64,000 bases of DNA from Kurthia populi (GCF_042686175.1 NZ_JBHUOR010000045.1:1-64000), one strand, 5' to 3'; counted from the first letter of the stretch, positions 43,926 to 52,783 are shown. Numbers and translations are program-made. The notes: generated by a model not told the origin, from the sequence alone.

Positions 43926-45026
43926 CTAGTGCTTTGGGTAAGCAACGATGCGTAAGTCATTGCCTACAAAGTTTACCGTATCAAATTCAAAATCACGAGC
44001 TTCACTCATTTGCTGTGCATCACTACCGCCAACAGGTGTAATACTATTCGTCCCGCCTAATACTTTTGGCGCCATATAAATAATGACCTTCTGTACAAGC
44101 TGTTGACGGAAAAATGAAGCGTGTACACCTGCTCCCCCCTCTACTAGAATGTCTGTAATGCCCGCTTCATAAAGTGCATCAAGCGTTGCCTCTAAATCTA
44201 AGCCATCTGTTGTTTTTTCAACACGAATGATTTCAACACCTTGGGCAAACAATGCCTGTGCTCGCTCTGCAGGTGCCTCATTCGATGTCACAATAATCGT
44301 TCTTGCTTCAGCTGTTTGTGCAACCGCTGCAGTTGGTGGTGTTTGAAGTTCGCTATCTAAAACGATGCGAATAGGGTTTTTGCCTTCTTTTGAAACAAGA
44401 CGTGTTGTAAGTGATGGATTATCTGCTAAAACCGTACCGATGCCAACAAGAATCCCATCCATTTCATGACGATATTCATGCACATCTTCACGTGCATCAT
44501 CACCTGTCACCCATTTGGAATCACCTGTAGCAGCCGCAATTTTACCATCTGCTGTCATCGCATATTTTGCTACGACAAACGGACGCGCTGTCAGCATGTT
44601 ATGAATAAAACGTTCATTTAATTTATACGCCTGTGCTTCTAGTACACCTACCTCTACTTCGATACCGGCATCACGTAATAGCGCAATGCCGCGTCCTGCG
44701 ACACTTGGATTGGGATCAGTCATTGCGACAACGACACGTTTTACGCCCGATTCTTTTACTAAATTGGCGCAAGGCGGCGTTTTCCCGAAGTGTGAGCACG
44801 GCTCTAGCGTGACATACAATGTAGCACCTGCTGCATGGTCTCCCGCCATACGAAATGCATGTACTTCTGCATGAGGCTCTCCTGCTTTTCGGTGTAGGCC
44901 TGTACCTACAATCACATCATTATTAACAATGACGGCACCTACCATTGGATTGGGATTTGTGTTCCCTCGTGCACTCGATGCTAAATCAAGCGCTAACCGC
45001 ATATAATATTCATCATTTCTAAGCAT
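43926..45026 (-). CDS. ribD: Bifunctional pyrimidine deaminase/reductase RibD
   Basis: The 366-aa protein has the N-terminal cytidine-deaminase-like domain with zinc ligands in HAEVHAF and EPCSHFGKTPPCANLV, then the C-terminal reductase domain (VAKYAMTADGKIA, WVTGDDAREDVHEYRHEMDGILVGIGTVLADNP, ILVEGGAG). It converts the GTP cyclohydrolase II product toward 5-amino-6-ribitylaminouracil phosphate. I start at ATG 45026 behind GGGGGAACAGGT. It lies 19 bp after the ribA-like gene. Riboflavin synthase and lumazine synthase genes are not nearby. Confidence 0.93.
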   Translation of the reverse strand: MLRNDEYYMRLALDLASSARGNTNPNPMVGAVIVNNDVIVGTGLHRKAGEPHAEVHAFRMAGDHAAGATLYVTLEPCSHFGKTPPCANLVKESGVKRVVVAMTDPNPSVAGRGIALLRDAGIEVEVGVLEAQAYKLNERFIHNMLTARPFVVAKYAMTADGKIAAATGDSKWVTGDDAREDVHEYRHEMDGILVGIGTVLADNPSLTTRLVSKEGKNPIRIVLDSELQTPPTAAVAQTAEARTIIVTSNEAPAERAQALFAQGVEIIRVEKTTDGLDLEATLDALYEAGITDILVEGGAGVHASFFRQQLVQKVIIYMAPKVLGGTNSITPVGGSDAQQMSEARDFEFDTVNFVGNDLRIVAYPKH

Positions 45027-45045
45027 ACCTGTTCCCCCTAAATCG

Positions 45046-45768
45046 CTAGCGAATATGTCCTGATTTTTCACGTTTCGTTTCTAAATAGTAATGGTTTGTC
45101 GCATTTTCACCACCCCATAATGGTACATGCCCATTCGTAGATAAACCATGTGCTTCAAGTGCCGCTAATTTTTTCGGATTGTTTGTAATTAATGTTACGG
45201 GTTTTTGACGTAGTGATTCTAATACTTTTAACGACTCTTCATATGAACGTGTATCATCTTCAAAACCTAATGCATGATTTGCCTCTACTGTATCAAGTCC
45301 TTCTTGTTGCAATAAATAAGCCATTGATTTTGAAAACAAGCCAATGCCACGGCCCTCATGATTTGCTAAATAGAAAATAGCCCCTACACCGTTATCAACA
45401 ACCATTTTCATCGATTCATGTAATTGGTAGCCACAGTCACAGCGTTGACTTCCGAAAATATCACCCGTATGGCAAATACTATGCATCCGTACAAGTGCAT
45501 CAGGCGCATGTTCAAAATCACCGTATACTAATACCGATGATTGTTGCCCAAAGGCTAAATTCATTGTATTTAAATGATTGATAACTTCTTTTTTAGACCA
45601 AGATTTTTGTACTGTTGTCCAACAGTACCAATTAAAAGTTGCTTCAAAATCCCCCTGTTTAATTGGTAACTTAACCGGCCCTACCACACAAATATTTTCT
45701 TCATTAGTAAGCGGCACGAACGTCATCTTTTCTTCTATCATAGTTAAATTTGTTTGTGTCATTTCCAT
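45046..45768 (-). CDS. ribA: GTP cyclohydrolase II (RibA-like), stand-alone and divergent
   Basis: The 240-aa protein keeps zinc ligands in CHTGDIFGSQRCDC (three Cys), the Tyr before EGRGIGL, TVEAN and the D-x-R of EDDTRS, and ends NHYYLETKREKSGH. It should open GTP to the diaminopyrimidinone. It is unusual: the normally conserved RQEGR reads NHEGR and the HSEC motif reads HSIC, and it has a 60-aa N-terminal extension. It lacks the RibB domain present in Bacillus RibBA. It is the first gene of the operon, under the operator-like promoter at 45812-45845. Confidence 0.88.
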   Translation of the reverse strand: MEMTQTNLTMIEEKMTFVPLTNEENICVVGPVKLPIKQGDFEATFNWYCWTTVQKSWSKKEVINHLNTMNLAFGQQSSVLVYGDFEHAPDALVRMHSICHTGDIFGSQRCDCGYQLHESMKMVVDNGVGAIFYLANHEGRGIGLFSKSMAYLLQQEGLDTVEANHALGFEDDTRSYEESLKVLESLRQKPVTLITNNPKKLAALEAHGLSTNGHVPLWGGENATNHYYLETKREKSGHIR

Positions 45769-45811
45769 ATAGCGTCGCTCTTTTCATTTCGTTTTATTTG
45801 TTACTTTTCGT

Positions 45812-45845
45812 AACTTACTATATTGTAGTAAGTTTTGAATGTCAA
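45812..45845 (-). promoter_or_regulatory. Promoter of the ribA-like operon overlapped by a palindromic operator
   Basis: On the minus strand TTGACA (45845-45840), a 17-bp spacer and TATAGT (45822-45817) form a strong sigma-A promoter. A perfect inverted repeat AACTTACTA-N5-TAGTAAGTT (45812-45834) covers the -10 and half of the spacer, so a dimeric repressor would block it. No FMN riboswitch sequence is present in the 42-nt leader. Confidence 0.75.
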
Positions 45846-45932
45846 CTATTTCAATCTGAAAATAGTTTCATTCGATTTTTCATGCAAAAACCTCTATACT
45901 GAATTGTATGTGAAAAAGAGAGGATGATTATT

Positions 45933-46331
45933 GTGGGATTTCCTACCCATCATAAAGTGTACCGTATTTACGCTCAAGGCACCGTAGTTGTCCTTTTTAA
46001 AGGTGCCTTAACGAATCCATCTGATTTAGAGGAAGATTTAACCGTCTCAAACGGTTCATTTGATATTGAGCTTAAAATCAAAAACGCCTCAATTGTATCA
46101 TCAATTGCCCCTGATATGTTAAACCTTACAGTGGAGACGATTTTTAGCTATACAGCCAAAGAGCCTTTATCAACGAAAGAGCTTCATCAAATGCAATTAT
46201 CAATTTTAAACGGCCAAAATATTATGATTAAACCAAATTCGTTCCCATATGATGTTCCCGTTGTTTCAAGTAATATTTTTTGGGATTCGATGAGTTATCG
46301 CGAGGTCGAGCATTTAGATGCTTATCGCTAA
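45933..46331 (+). CDS. Conserved-looking protein of unknown function
   Basis: The 132-aa protein is soluble, with beta-rich pattern (YRIYAQGTVVVLFKG) and no membrane segment or motif that I recognise. It is divergent from the ribA-like operon and shares its 160-bp control region. GTG 45933 is best spaced from GAGAGGA; ATG 45924 abuts it. It ends just before repeat R4. A link to the operon is possible from position only. Confidence 0.6.
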   Translation: MGFPTHHKVYRIYAQGTVVVLFKGALTNPSDLEEDLTVSNGSFDIELKIKNASIVSSIAPDMLNLTVETIFSYTAKEPLSTKELHQMQLSILNGQNIMIKPNSFPYDVPVVSSNIFWDSMSYREVEHLDAYR

Positions 46332-46338
46332 TCATACG

Positions 46339-46479
46339 AAAAGAGGCTGGGACATATGTATAAAAACAAACGTTCATATGAACATAAGAAAAACCGGAAT
46401 CGCGCGGTGGCGCGGTTCCGGTTTTTCGTTGCGAACGCTAAAAAAAGAAAATGACGTGTTTTGTCCCAGCCTCTTTTTT
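46339..46479 (-). repeat. Intergenic nested inverted repeat, copy R4 (best-preserved)
   Basis: This copy is inverted relative to R1-R3. Both outer ends are intact: AAAAGAGGCTGGGACA at left, TGTCCCAGCCTCTTTTTT at right. The inner hairpin is AAAACCGGAATCGCGC and GCGCGGTTCCGGTTTT-like, with a G-U pair in the plus-strand RNA. It lies between the convergent 45933 gene and recO, and its T run overlaps the recO stop. Confidence 0.88.
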
Positions 46480-47248
46480 ATTCGTCTTCTTGTTCTTTAA
46501 ATAGCAACGGTGTACGTTCTAATTGATCAATAAATTTCTTTGATTTAAAGCGCATACCCGTTTGCTCCTCATAAATTGTTGAAACAATATTTTTGATAAA
46601 TCGCTTTGTTTCTTTTTTTAACGTTAACGAACCTACTTGCTCGATCGGCATCTTATAAAACATCCGAATTAATTTGAGTTGCGTTGGCGTTAAACGAATA
46701 ATATACGGGTCTTGATGAAAACAGCGATGACATAAAAAACCGCCACTTGAAAATGAAAATGCAAATTCCCCTTCTGTAGCACCACATGAAGCACATTGAT
46801 GTAAAATAGGTTGCACCCCTGTATACGGAAGCATCTTCCATTCGACAAACAAACTAATCGATTCTGGGTCATACCCTTCTTCGATTGCATGAAGCGCTTG
46901 TAATAGCACATTATAGGCGTACTCATCAGGCGTATCTTGCTCGGTTAGACGGTCTACAATTTCAACACAATAACTCGCATACGCCGTCGCGACAATATCG
47001 GTTTGAATATGTCGCATCGAATCAATGGCCTCACCTTGTTGCAATGTACCCATACCACGCCCATGATGAACAATAAAGATTCCATGCATGAATGGTTGAC
47101 AAATACCTGCTAGACGACTAGAGGGCTTTTTCGCACCTCGCGCCATCGCAGCTACTTTCCCCGCCTCGCGCGTTAGCAATGTCACAACCTTATTTGATTC
47201 TCCGTACGGTTTTGTTTTTAAGACAATGCCTTCCCATTTATTCAGCAA
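46478..47248 (-). CDS. recO: DNA repair protein RecO
   Basis: The 256-aa protein has the OB-fold N-terminus (LNKWEGIVLKTKPYGESNKVVTLLT) and a zinc finger (CASCG and CHRC, residues about 150-175). It loads RecA with RecF/RecR and anneals single strands. The start TTG 47248 gives MLNKWEG, matching the B. subtilis MLTKCEG; the frame begins three codons earlier at GTG 47257. It lies 18 bp after era. Confidence 0.95.
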   Translation of the reverse strand: MLNKWEGIVLKTKPYGESNKVVTLLTREAGKVAAMARGAKKPSSRLAGICQPFMHGIFIVHHGRGMGTLQQGEAIDSMRHIQTDIVATAYASYCVEIVDRLTEQDTPDEYAYNVLLQALHAIEEGYDPESISLFVEWKMLPYTGVQPILHQCASCGATEGEFAFSFSSGGFLCHRCFHQDPYIIRLTPTQLKLIRMFYKMPIEQVGSLTLKKETKRFIKNIVSTIYEEQTGMRFKSKKFIDQLERTPLLFKEQEDE

Positions 47249-47265
47249 TTGCCCCACTTCCCTTA

Positions 47266-48168
47266 TTAGTATTCATCATCACGGTAGCCGTAGTCACGTA
47301 ATTGTGAAGAACGGTCACGCCAATCTTTTTGTACTTTTACCCATAGTTCTAAATACACTTTCGAGCCAAGTAAATTTTCGATATCTTTACGTGCGCGTGT
47401 ACCGATTTCTTTTAGCATTGCGCCACGTTTACCGATAATAATCCCTTTTTGTGATTCGCGTTCGATAATGATTGTCGCCATTACATGGACACGGTCCTTA
47501 TCTTCTTCACGACGGATTTTTTCAATTTCCACTGCGATTGAGTGTGGCACTTCATCGCGTGTTAAGTGTAATGCTTTTTCACGAATTAATTCTGCAATAA
47601 TAAAACGTTCTGGGTGATCGGTTACTTGGTCAGCCGGATAATATTGTGGACCTTCTGGTAAATATTTTTTAAGCGTTGTTAATAGATTGTCCACATTATT
47701 TCCTTGAAGTGCCGAGATTGGTATGATTTCCGCAAAATCAAATTCGTCTTTATATTGGTCAACGATTTTTAAAACTTCGTCTGGGTGAATCGCATCGATT
47801 TTGTTAATAATTAAAAAGACAGGTGTTTTTGTGCCTTTTAACATATCGATTACATAACGGTCACCCGTACCTAATTTTTGTTGTGCATTGACCATGAGCA
47901 TAATGGCATCTACTTCACGTAAAGCGTTTTTTGACACTTTTGACATGAATTCACCAAGCTTATGTTTTGGTTTATGAATCCCTGGTGTATCGATGAAAAT
48001 CATTTGTGCATCATCTTGCGTTAATACACCTTGTACTTTGTTACGTGTTGTTTGTGGCTTATCCGACATAATCGCAATTTTTTGTCCAATTACACGGTTT
48101 AAAAATGTTGATTTACCAACATTCGGGCGACCGATAATTGAAATAAAGCCTGATTTAAATTCTGACAT
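47266..48168 (-). CDS. era: GTPase Era
   Basis: The 300-aa protein has G1 GRPNVGKST, G2 KPQTTRNK, G3 DTPGIH, G4 NKID and a C-terminal KH domain (GIIIGKRGAMLKEIG). It binds 16S rRNA in 30S assembly. ATG 48168 follows CGGAGGAAC; the longer frame to 48219 runs into dgkA and is rejected. Confidence 0.97.
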   Translation of the reverse strand: MSEFKSGFISIIGRPNVGKSTFLNRVIGQKIAIMSDKPQTTRNKVQGVLTQDDAQMIFIDTPGIHKPKHKLGEFMSKVSKNALREVDAIMLMVNAQQKLGTGDRYVIDMLKGTKTPVFLIINKIDAIHPDEVLKIVDQYKDEFDFAEIIPISALQGNNVDNLLTTLKKYLPEGPQYYPADQVTDHPERFIIAELIREKALHLTRDEVPHSIAVEIEKIRREEDKDRVHVMATIIIERESQKGIIIGKRGAMLKEIGTRARKDIENLLGSKVYLELWVKVQKDWRDRSSQLRDYGYRDDEY

Positions 48169-48188
48169 AAAATAAGTTCCTCCGTTGT

Positions 48189-48560
48189 TTAAAACCATTT
48201 TGGTAAAAAAATGATGCAAGCGATAACGACACTCGCAAGTGCATAAACAAGCACTGCTCCTGCAGCAATATCTTTTGCTGCCTTCGCAAGCGGATGAATA
48301 TCTTGCGTTGCTAAATCGACGACTCGCTCAATTGCACTATTCACCATTTCAAGTGCAAGCATACCGGCAATTAATAAAATGATGATACACCATTCTAGCG
48401 CAGATAAGCCTGTTAAAAAACTAACAGCTAAAACAAGAATTGTCGCTACTAAATCCACGCGAAAATTCTGCTCAGCTGCAGCTTGTTTCATTCCACTTAG
48501 TGCGTAGCGAAATGAACGTATAAATTTAGTGACGTTCATTCGTGTCGCGCGATAAGCCAT
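48189..48560 (-). CDS. dgkA: Diacylglycerol kinase / undecaprenol kinase family
   Basis: The 123-aa membrane protein has three helices and the signature EMVNSAIERVVDLA. In Gram-positive bacteria DgkA phosphorylates undecaprenol. The start may be ATG 48560 or ATG 48539 (MNVTKF); both overlap the end of ybeY, and no good binding site is seen, so translation probably depends on coupling. Confidence 0.92.
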   Translation of the reverse strand: MAYRATRMNVTKFIRSFRYALSGMKQAAAEQNFRVDLVATILVLAVSFLTGLSALEWCIIILLIAGMLALEMVNSAIERVVDLATQDIHPLAKAAKDIAAGAVLVYALASVVIACIIFLPKWF

Positions 48561-49011
48561 ATGATTCTAAAATTTCATCTTGTTTACCAAACATGATTTT
48601 TTCATCTTCAGGAACCATATGGTCGTAACCTAACACATGTAGTAAGCCATGGACAGCTAAAAAGCCTAACTCACGCTCAAATGAATGACCGAACTCTTCT
48701 GCTTGTTCACGTGTACGATCAATTGAAATGATAACATCCCCTAAAATACGAGGCATACCCTCTGCAATAATCGCTGTTTCACCTTCACCAAGTTCTTCTA
48801 GCGCAAATGAAATCACGTCTGTTGGGGCATCTTTATGACGATACTCCTTGTTGATTTCATGAATTGCTTCATTCGTAACGAATGTTACCGATAACTCGGT
48901 ACCATCTTCTACTTGCTCGATTTTCGCAGCATGTTGAAGTAATCCTTCTACAAGCTCTAAATCTTTGTCTGTTACTTTTCCTGTTTCATCTAAAAAATCA
49001 ATATTTAACAT
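48526..49011 (-). CDS. ybeY: Endoribonuclease YbeY
   Basis: The 161-aa protein has the zinc site HGLLHVLGYDH and the upstream PTDVISFALEE. It takes part in 16S rRNA 3'-end maturation and ribosome quality control. ATG 49011 follows TTAGGAGG. It precedes dgkA-era-recO in an operon. Confidence 0.96.
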   Translation of the reverse strand: MLNIDFLDETGKVTDKDLELVEGLLQHAAKIEQVEDGTELSVTFVTNEAIHEINKEYRHKDAPTDVISFALEELGEGETAIIAEGMPRILGDVIISIDRTREQAEEFGHSFERELGFLAVHGLLHVLGYDHMVPEDEKIMFGKQDEILESYGLSRDTNERH

Positions 49012-49038
49012 ATGTGCCTCCTAAGCAATCCATAAGTC

Positions 49039-51174
49039 TTATTCGTTTGGCTCTGGATATTCAATACGTGAATGGAATGTACCATTCAATGTTTCACAGA
49101 ACACTTGCTCAATTGTATGCAACTCTTGAATCGTTAAATCACATTCATCAAACTGGCCATCCTGCAACTTGTCTTGCGCGATAGCATGGACCAAGTTTTT
49201 AATCTTCTCTGGTGTTGGATCTTTCATCGAACGCACAGCTGCCTCCACACTATCTGCTACTGTTATTATAGCAATTTCTTTCGTTTGTGGCTTAGGTCCT
49301 GCATACCGATAATCAGATTCTTTTACCGTCGGGTCTTGTTGCTTCGCCTTATAATAGAAAAACTTCACTGCCGTTGTCCCGTGATGTTGACGTGCAATAT
49401 CAACGATTTCTTTTGGCATTTTATGTTTTTCCAAAATACGCACACCATCTGCCGCATGAGCAATAATTATATCGCGAGATTTCTCTGGTGGCAAATGGTC
49501 ATGCGGATTTAAGCCATTTGTTTGATTTTCAACGAAAAAGCCGGGGCGTTTTGTTTTTCCAATATCATGATAATAGCAGCCAACACGTGCCAATAAACCA
49601 TCTGCTCCAACTGCCTCACAAGCGGCCTCTGCCAAGTTTGCGACCATAATACTATGATGATACGTCCCAGGCGCTTCCATTAAAATCTTTTTTAGTAATG
49701 GATGATTTGGACTTGATAATTCGATGAGGCGCAGGCTAGATAAAATGCCAAATACCGTTTCAATAAATGGTAATGTGCCGATTGTTAATGCACCTGACAA
49801 TAATGCGGAAACAATCGCTGCTACTAAATAAAATAGCAATTCTTTTGCTGTATAGCTTGATTGTGTCATTAATAAGTAAAATGCGATAAACAAACTATTG
49901 ACGATTGCAACACCAAAGCTTGTTTGCAACACCTTCGAACGTTTTTGCATATTGCGTACAAAATACAAGGAGCTTATACCACTTAAAATCATATACAGCG
50001 CAATCTCCATCTGCATAACCGTAGAATAACCTTCTTGGAAAATAACGCCTGCAGAGATTCCTAGCATCATTGTCACCAATACCGCAATTCGCTCGCCTAC
50101 AAGCATGCGGATCATCATTGGTGCAAGTGCAGCTGGAAATAGAAAACCTAGTAAAAGGTCAAATTCTCGGTCGACAATGCCTAGTAGTTCCATAAAGCCA
50201 ATGCTTAATACATAAATAATCGATACAATTAAAAGATTACGAATTTTATGCTCGATTTTCATATTTTTCGCATTATTAAATATCATATAAAAGAACAACA
50301 TTTGGATAATAATTAATAATGCGAGACCAACATAAGGTTTAAGAGATTGATGTGTAGCAAGCATACCGGTTACTTCTAATTGATGATATACATCGCGGTC
50401 AATCACTTCTCCCTCTTGTACGATGATTTGGCCTTGTAAAATACGCGTCGGATCTATTGATTCAATAGCCTGTTGACGTTTTTGCTCCGTTGCATCTTCA
50501 TCTAATAATTCATTCGCTACCATCGCACTTCGCGCAATACGAATACTCACATTCATTAAATCCGTTGGAAATGAATAGGTCAGACGAATGGCATTTCCAA
50601 TTGATTCCCGCTTTTCTGCCACATCTGCTTCACGAACCGGTTGTTGCAATACGGATGTTACTTTTTCAACAACCGAATCTCTGCCATCTTCGAGTTCACT
50701 TTTCGTTGCAGCTAATAATACAGCTAAATCTTCATCAGATAACTCAACATTTAATTCCTTACTATCTAATGATTTTTTTAGCGCTTCTAGTTGTTTTTTT
50801 TGTTGTGCCTTCGCTGCTTTCGCGGAATCGCTCGTCGCCTCAATTTCCTTTGCATCTAGCGCATAATTATAAATAGAGCGAACGACGGATGCCTGATTTT
50901 TTCCAACCTCTTCTGAATATGTATATACCGGCTCTACGCTATCTGCAGCGGCTTGTTTGTCTAGCTTCGTCTGTTCTGTATCTTCGACTGTTTTAACAGC
51001 GCGAATCGTTTCAGGAGACACTTGGAATAACTTCACATTATAATTTTGCCCCTGAATATTCCCCATCATTAAAAGAAATTGTAGGAGTCCTACAACACTA
51101 AGTGCAACGATTAGTAGTAGACGAAATGGTAATAATCGCTGTAACTTTTGGATGATTGTGGTCAATCGACTCAT
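49039..51174 (-). CDS. pgpH: 7TM-HD cyclic-di-AMP phosphodiesterase PgpH/YqfF
   Basis: The 711-aa protein has an N-terminal membrane helix, an extracytoplasmic 7TMR-HDED domain (about residues 45-270), seven helices (about 275-480) and an HD domain with HHSIMVANLAEA and YYHDIGKTKRPGFF. It breaks down c-di-AMP. It lies 21 bp after phoH. Confidence 0.95.
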   Translation of the reverse strand: MSRLTTIIQKLQRLLPFRLLLIVALSVVGLLQFLLMMGNIQGQNYNVKLFQVSPETIRAVKTVEDTEQTKLDKQAAADSVEPVYTYSEEVGKNQASVVRSIYNYALDAKEIEATSDSAKAAKAQQKKQLEALKKSLDSKELNVELSDEDLAVLLAATKSELEDGRDSVVEKVTSVLQQPVREADVAEKRESIGNAIRLTYSFPTDLMNVSIRIARSAMVANELLDEDATEQKRQQAIESIDPTRILQGQIIVQEGEVIDRDVYHQLEVTGMLATHQSLKPYVGLALLIIIQMLFFYMIFNNAKNMKIEHKIRNLLIVSIIYVLSIGFMELLGIVDREFDLLLGFLFPAALAPMMIRMLVGERIAVLVTMMLGISAGVIFQEGYSTVMQMEIALYMILSGISSLYFVRNMQKRSKVLQTSFGVAIVNSLFIAFYLLMTQSSYTAKELLFYLVAAIVSALLSGALTIGTLPFIETVFGILSSLRLIELSSPNHPLLKKILMEAPGTYHHSIMVANLAEAACEAVGADGLLARVGCYYHDIGKTKRPGFFVENQTNGLNPHDHLPPEKSRDIIIAHAADGVRILEKHKMPKEIVDIARQHHGTTAVKFFYYKAKQQDPTVKESDYRYAGPKPQTKEIAIITVADSVEAAVRSMKDPTPEKIKNLVHAIAQDKLQDGQFDECDLTIQELHTIEQVFCETLNGTFHSRIEYPEPNE

Positions 51175-51195
51175 TCCCTTCTCACGAGCTGTCGA

Positions 51196-52152
51196 CTACT
51201 GATTGGTATCATACGCATTAATAATTTTTGCAACAATTGGATGACGAACGATATCGCCTGCTTCAAGTACTTGGAATGAAATTTCCTTGATACCTTTTAA
51301 CATATGTTCTGCATGCATCAAGCCTGAAGCCACACCATTTGGCAAATCAATTTGTGTTTTATCACCCGTAATAACCATTTTCGAGCCAAAACCTAGTCGT
51401 GTTAAAAACATTTTCATTTGAGCCTTCGTCGTATTTTGTGCCTCATCTAAAATAACAAAAGCATCATCTAATGTGCGACCACGCATATACGCAAGTGGCG
51501 CAATTTCAATCGTTCCACGTTCAATTAAACGTGTCGTTTGATCAAGGCCTAATACATCGTGAAGTGAATCATACAGCGGACGTAAATAAGGGTCTACTTT
51601 TTCTTTTAAATCGCCAGGTAAAAAACCTAATGATTCTCCTGCTTCTACAGCTGGTCGCGTTAAAATAATGCGCTTCACATGCCCATTTTTTAGCGCTTGC
51701 ACAGCCATCACAACCGCTAAATACGTTTTACCGGTGCCTGCTGGTCCAATACCAAATACAAGGTCATGCTTTTGCATCGCACGAATATATTGGCGTTGAC
51801 CAATTGTTTTCGCACGAATTGCGCGCCCTTTCGTTGTATGAGCAATCGCTTCATTATATAACTCAGCAAAATATTCGATTTTCCCCGTTTTCGCTAACTC
51901 AATCGCAGATACAACATCTCGCTGATTAATATTTATATTTTTTCGAATTACACGTAAGAGTTGATCGATCAGTGCAGCTGTTAGCTCTTTTTCAGCTTCA
52001 TCACCAACAATATGAACCGTATCGCCACGTGTAATAATTCGTACACTAAACGCTTCTTCGATTAATTTCAAATTAGCGTCCGATGTACCTAGTAGCATTA
52101 CGGCTTCATTTGGGTCTTTTAATGTTAATTGAATCGGTTGTTGTTCAGTCAT
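51196..52152 (-). CDS. phoH: PhoH family ATPase, PhoH/YqfE-like
   Basis: The 318-aa protein has Walker A GPAGTGKTYLAV, Walker B FVILDEAQNTT and an N-terminal KH-like region (residues 1-110). It is linked to RNA metabolism but its role is poorly known. ATG 52152 is best spaced from TGAGGAG; the frame opens five codons earlier at TTG. Confidence 0.93.
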   Translation of the reverse strand: MTEQQPIQLTLKDPNEAVMLLGTSDANLKLIEEAFSVRIITRGDTVHIVGDEAEKELTAALIDQLLRVIRKNININQRDVVSAIELAKTGKIEYFAELYNEAIAHTTKGRAIRAKTIGQRQYIRAMQKHDLVFGIGPAGTGKTYLAVVMAVQALKNGHVKRIILTRPAVEAGESLGFLPGDLKEKVDPYLRPLYDSLHDVLGLDQTTRLIERGTIEIAPLAYMRGRTLDDAFVILDEAQNTTKAQMKMFLTRLGFGSKMVITGDKTQIDLPNGVASGLMHAEHMLKGIKEISFQVLEAGDIVRHPIVAKIINAYDTNQ

Positions 52153-52230
52153 GTTCATTCTCCTCAATCAAGAATTGCCTAGCTTAGTTTTACTGTAGCA
52201 TTATCACTTCATTGGTGCAAAGTATACCCA

Positions 52231-52275
52231 TAAGAAAAGAGGGTACTGCTAACTTCCTAGTACCCTCTTTTCTTA
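52231..52275 (-). terminator. Terminator of the floA cluster
   Basis: TAAGAAAAGAGGGTACT and AGTACCCTCTTTTCTTA form a perfect 17-bp stem with an 11-nt loop, ending in T. It follows the 52276-52770 gene and separates it from phoH. Confidence 0.88.
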
Positions 52276-52770
52276 TTATTTACGCTTGGCTTTTGGTGGC
52301 CCTAAAATTTCAGCCATTAATACCGCACGCTTCACGTCATTTTTTGTATGAAATAACAGATTTTTTTGTTTTTTAGCAGTAGGACCTTGCTCATTTAGCA
52401 TTCGGTCCATTGATTTAATACGAACTTTTTCGACACCTTTTGAATCCGTTAAATCATGAGCACCTATTTTTTGTTCAAGTGCATCAAAACGTTCTTTATA
52501 ACGTGGGTCTTGCGCCAATTGCTCCGCACGTTTTTTCGCTTGTTGCGCCACTTTACGTGCTTGCTCTTGTCTTTTAGACAACGGCTTTGCATCGTCTTCA
52601 ATTTCATTCATTTTGTCTTTCATTTGTTGCATAAACTCATCTAGACGCCCTGTATTTTGGCTATTTGCTGAGCGTCGATTCGAGTTTTTCTTTGGGCTTT
52701 TTTCTCCTTTTTTATCAGAAAAGAAATAACCAATCAATGAAACAATAATAAAAATAATGAGTCCTTCCAT
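52276..52770 (-). CDS. Unknown membrane-anchored basic protein
   Basis: I do not recognise this 164-aa protein. It has one N-terminal membrane helix (LIIFIIVSLIGYFF), then a highly charged, coiled-coil-prone region rich in Lys, Gln and Arg. It lies 13 bp after floA and probably acts with the membrane microdomain proteins upstream. ATG 52770 follows AAGGGGGT. Confidence 0.7.
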   Translation of the reverse strand: MEGLIIFIIVSLIGYFFSDKKGEKSPKKNSNRRSANSQNTGRLDEFMQQMKDKMNEIEDDAKPLSKRQEQARKVAQQAKKRAEQLAQDPRYKERFDALEQKIGAHDLTDSKGVEKVRIKSMDRMLNEQGPTAKKQKNLLFHTKNDVKRAVLMAEILGPPKAKRK

Positions 52771-52783
52771 TAATCAGACCCCC

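Noticed and set aside
43926..45768. ribA-ribD as the main riboflavin operon
   Set aside because: RibB, RibE, RibH and an FMN riboswitch are missing, and an FAD monooxygenase and a HAD gene are co-transcribed instead.
12751..46479. The four repeats as a CRISPR array or IS copies
   Set aside because: They are kilobases apart, in both orientations, with no spacers and no transposase.
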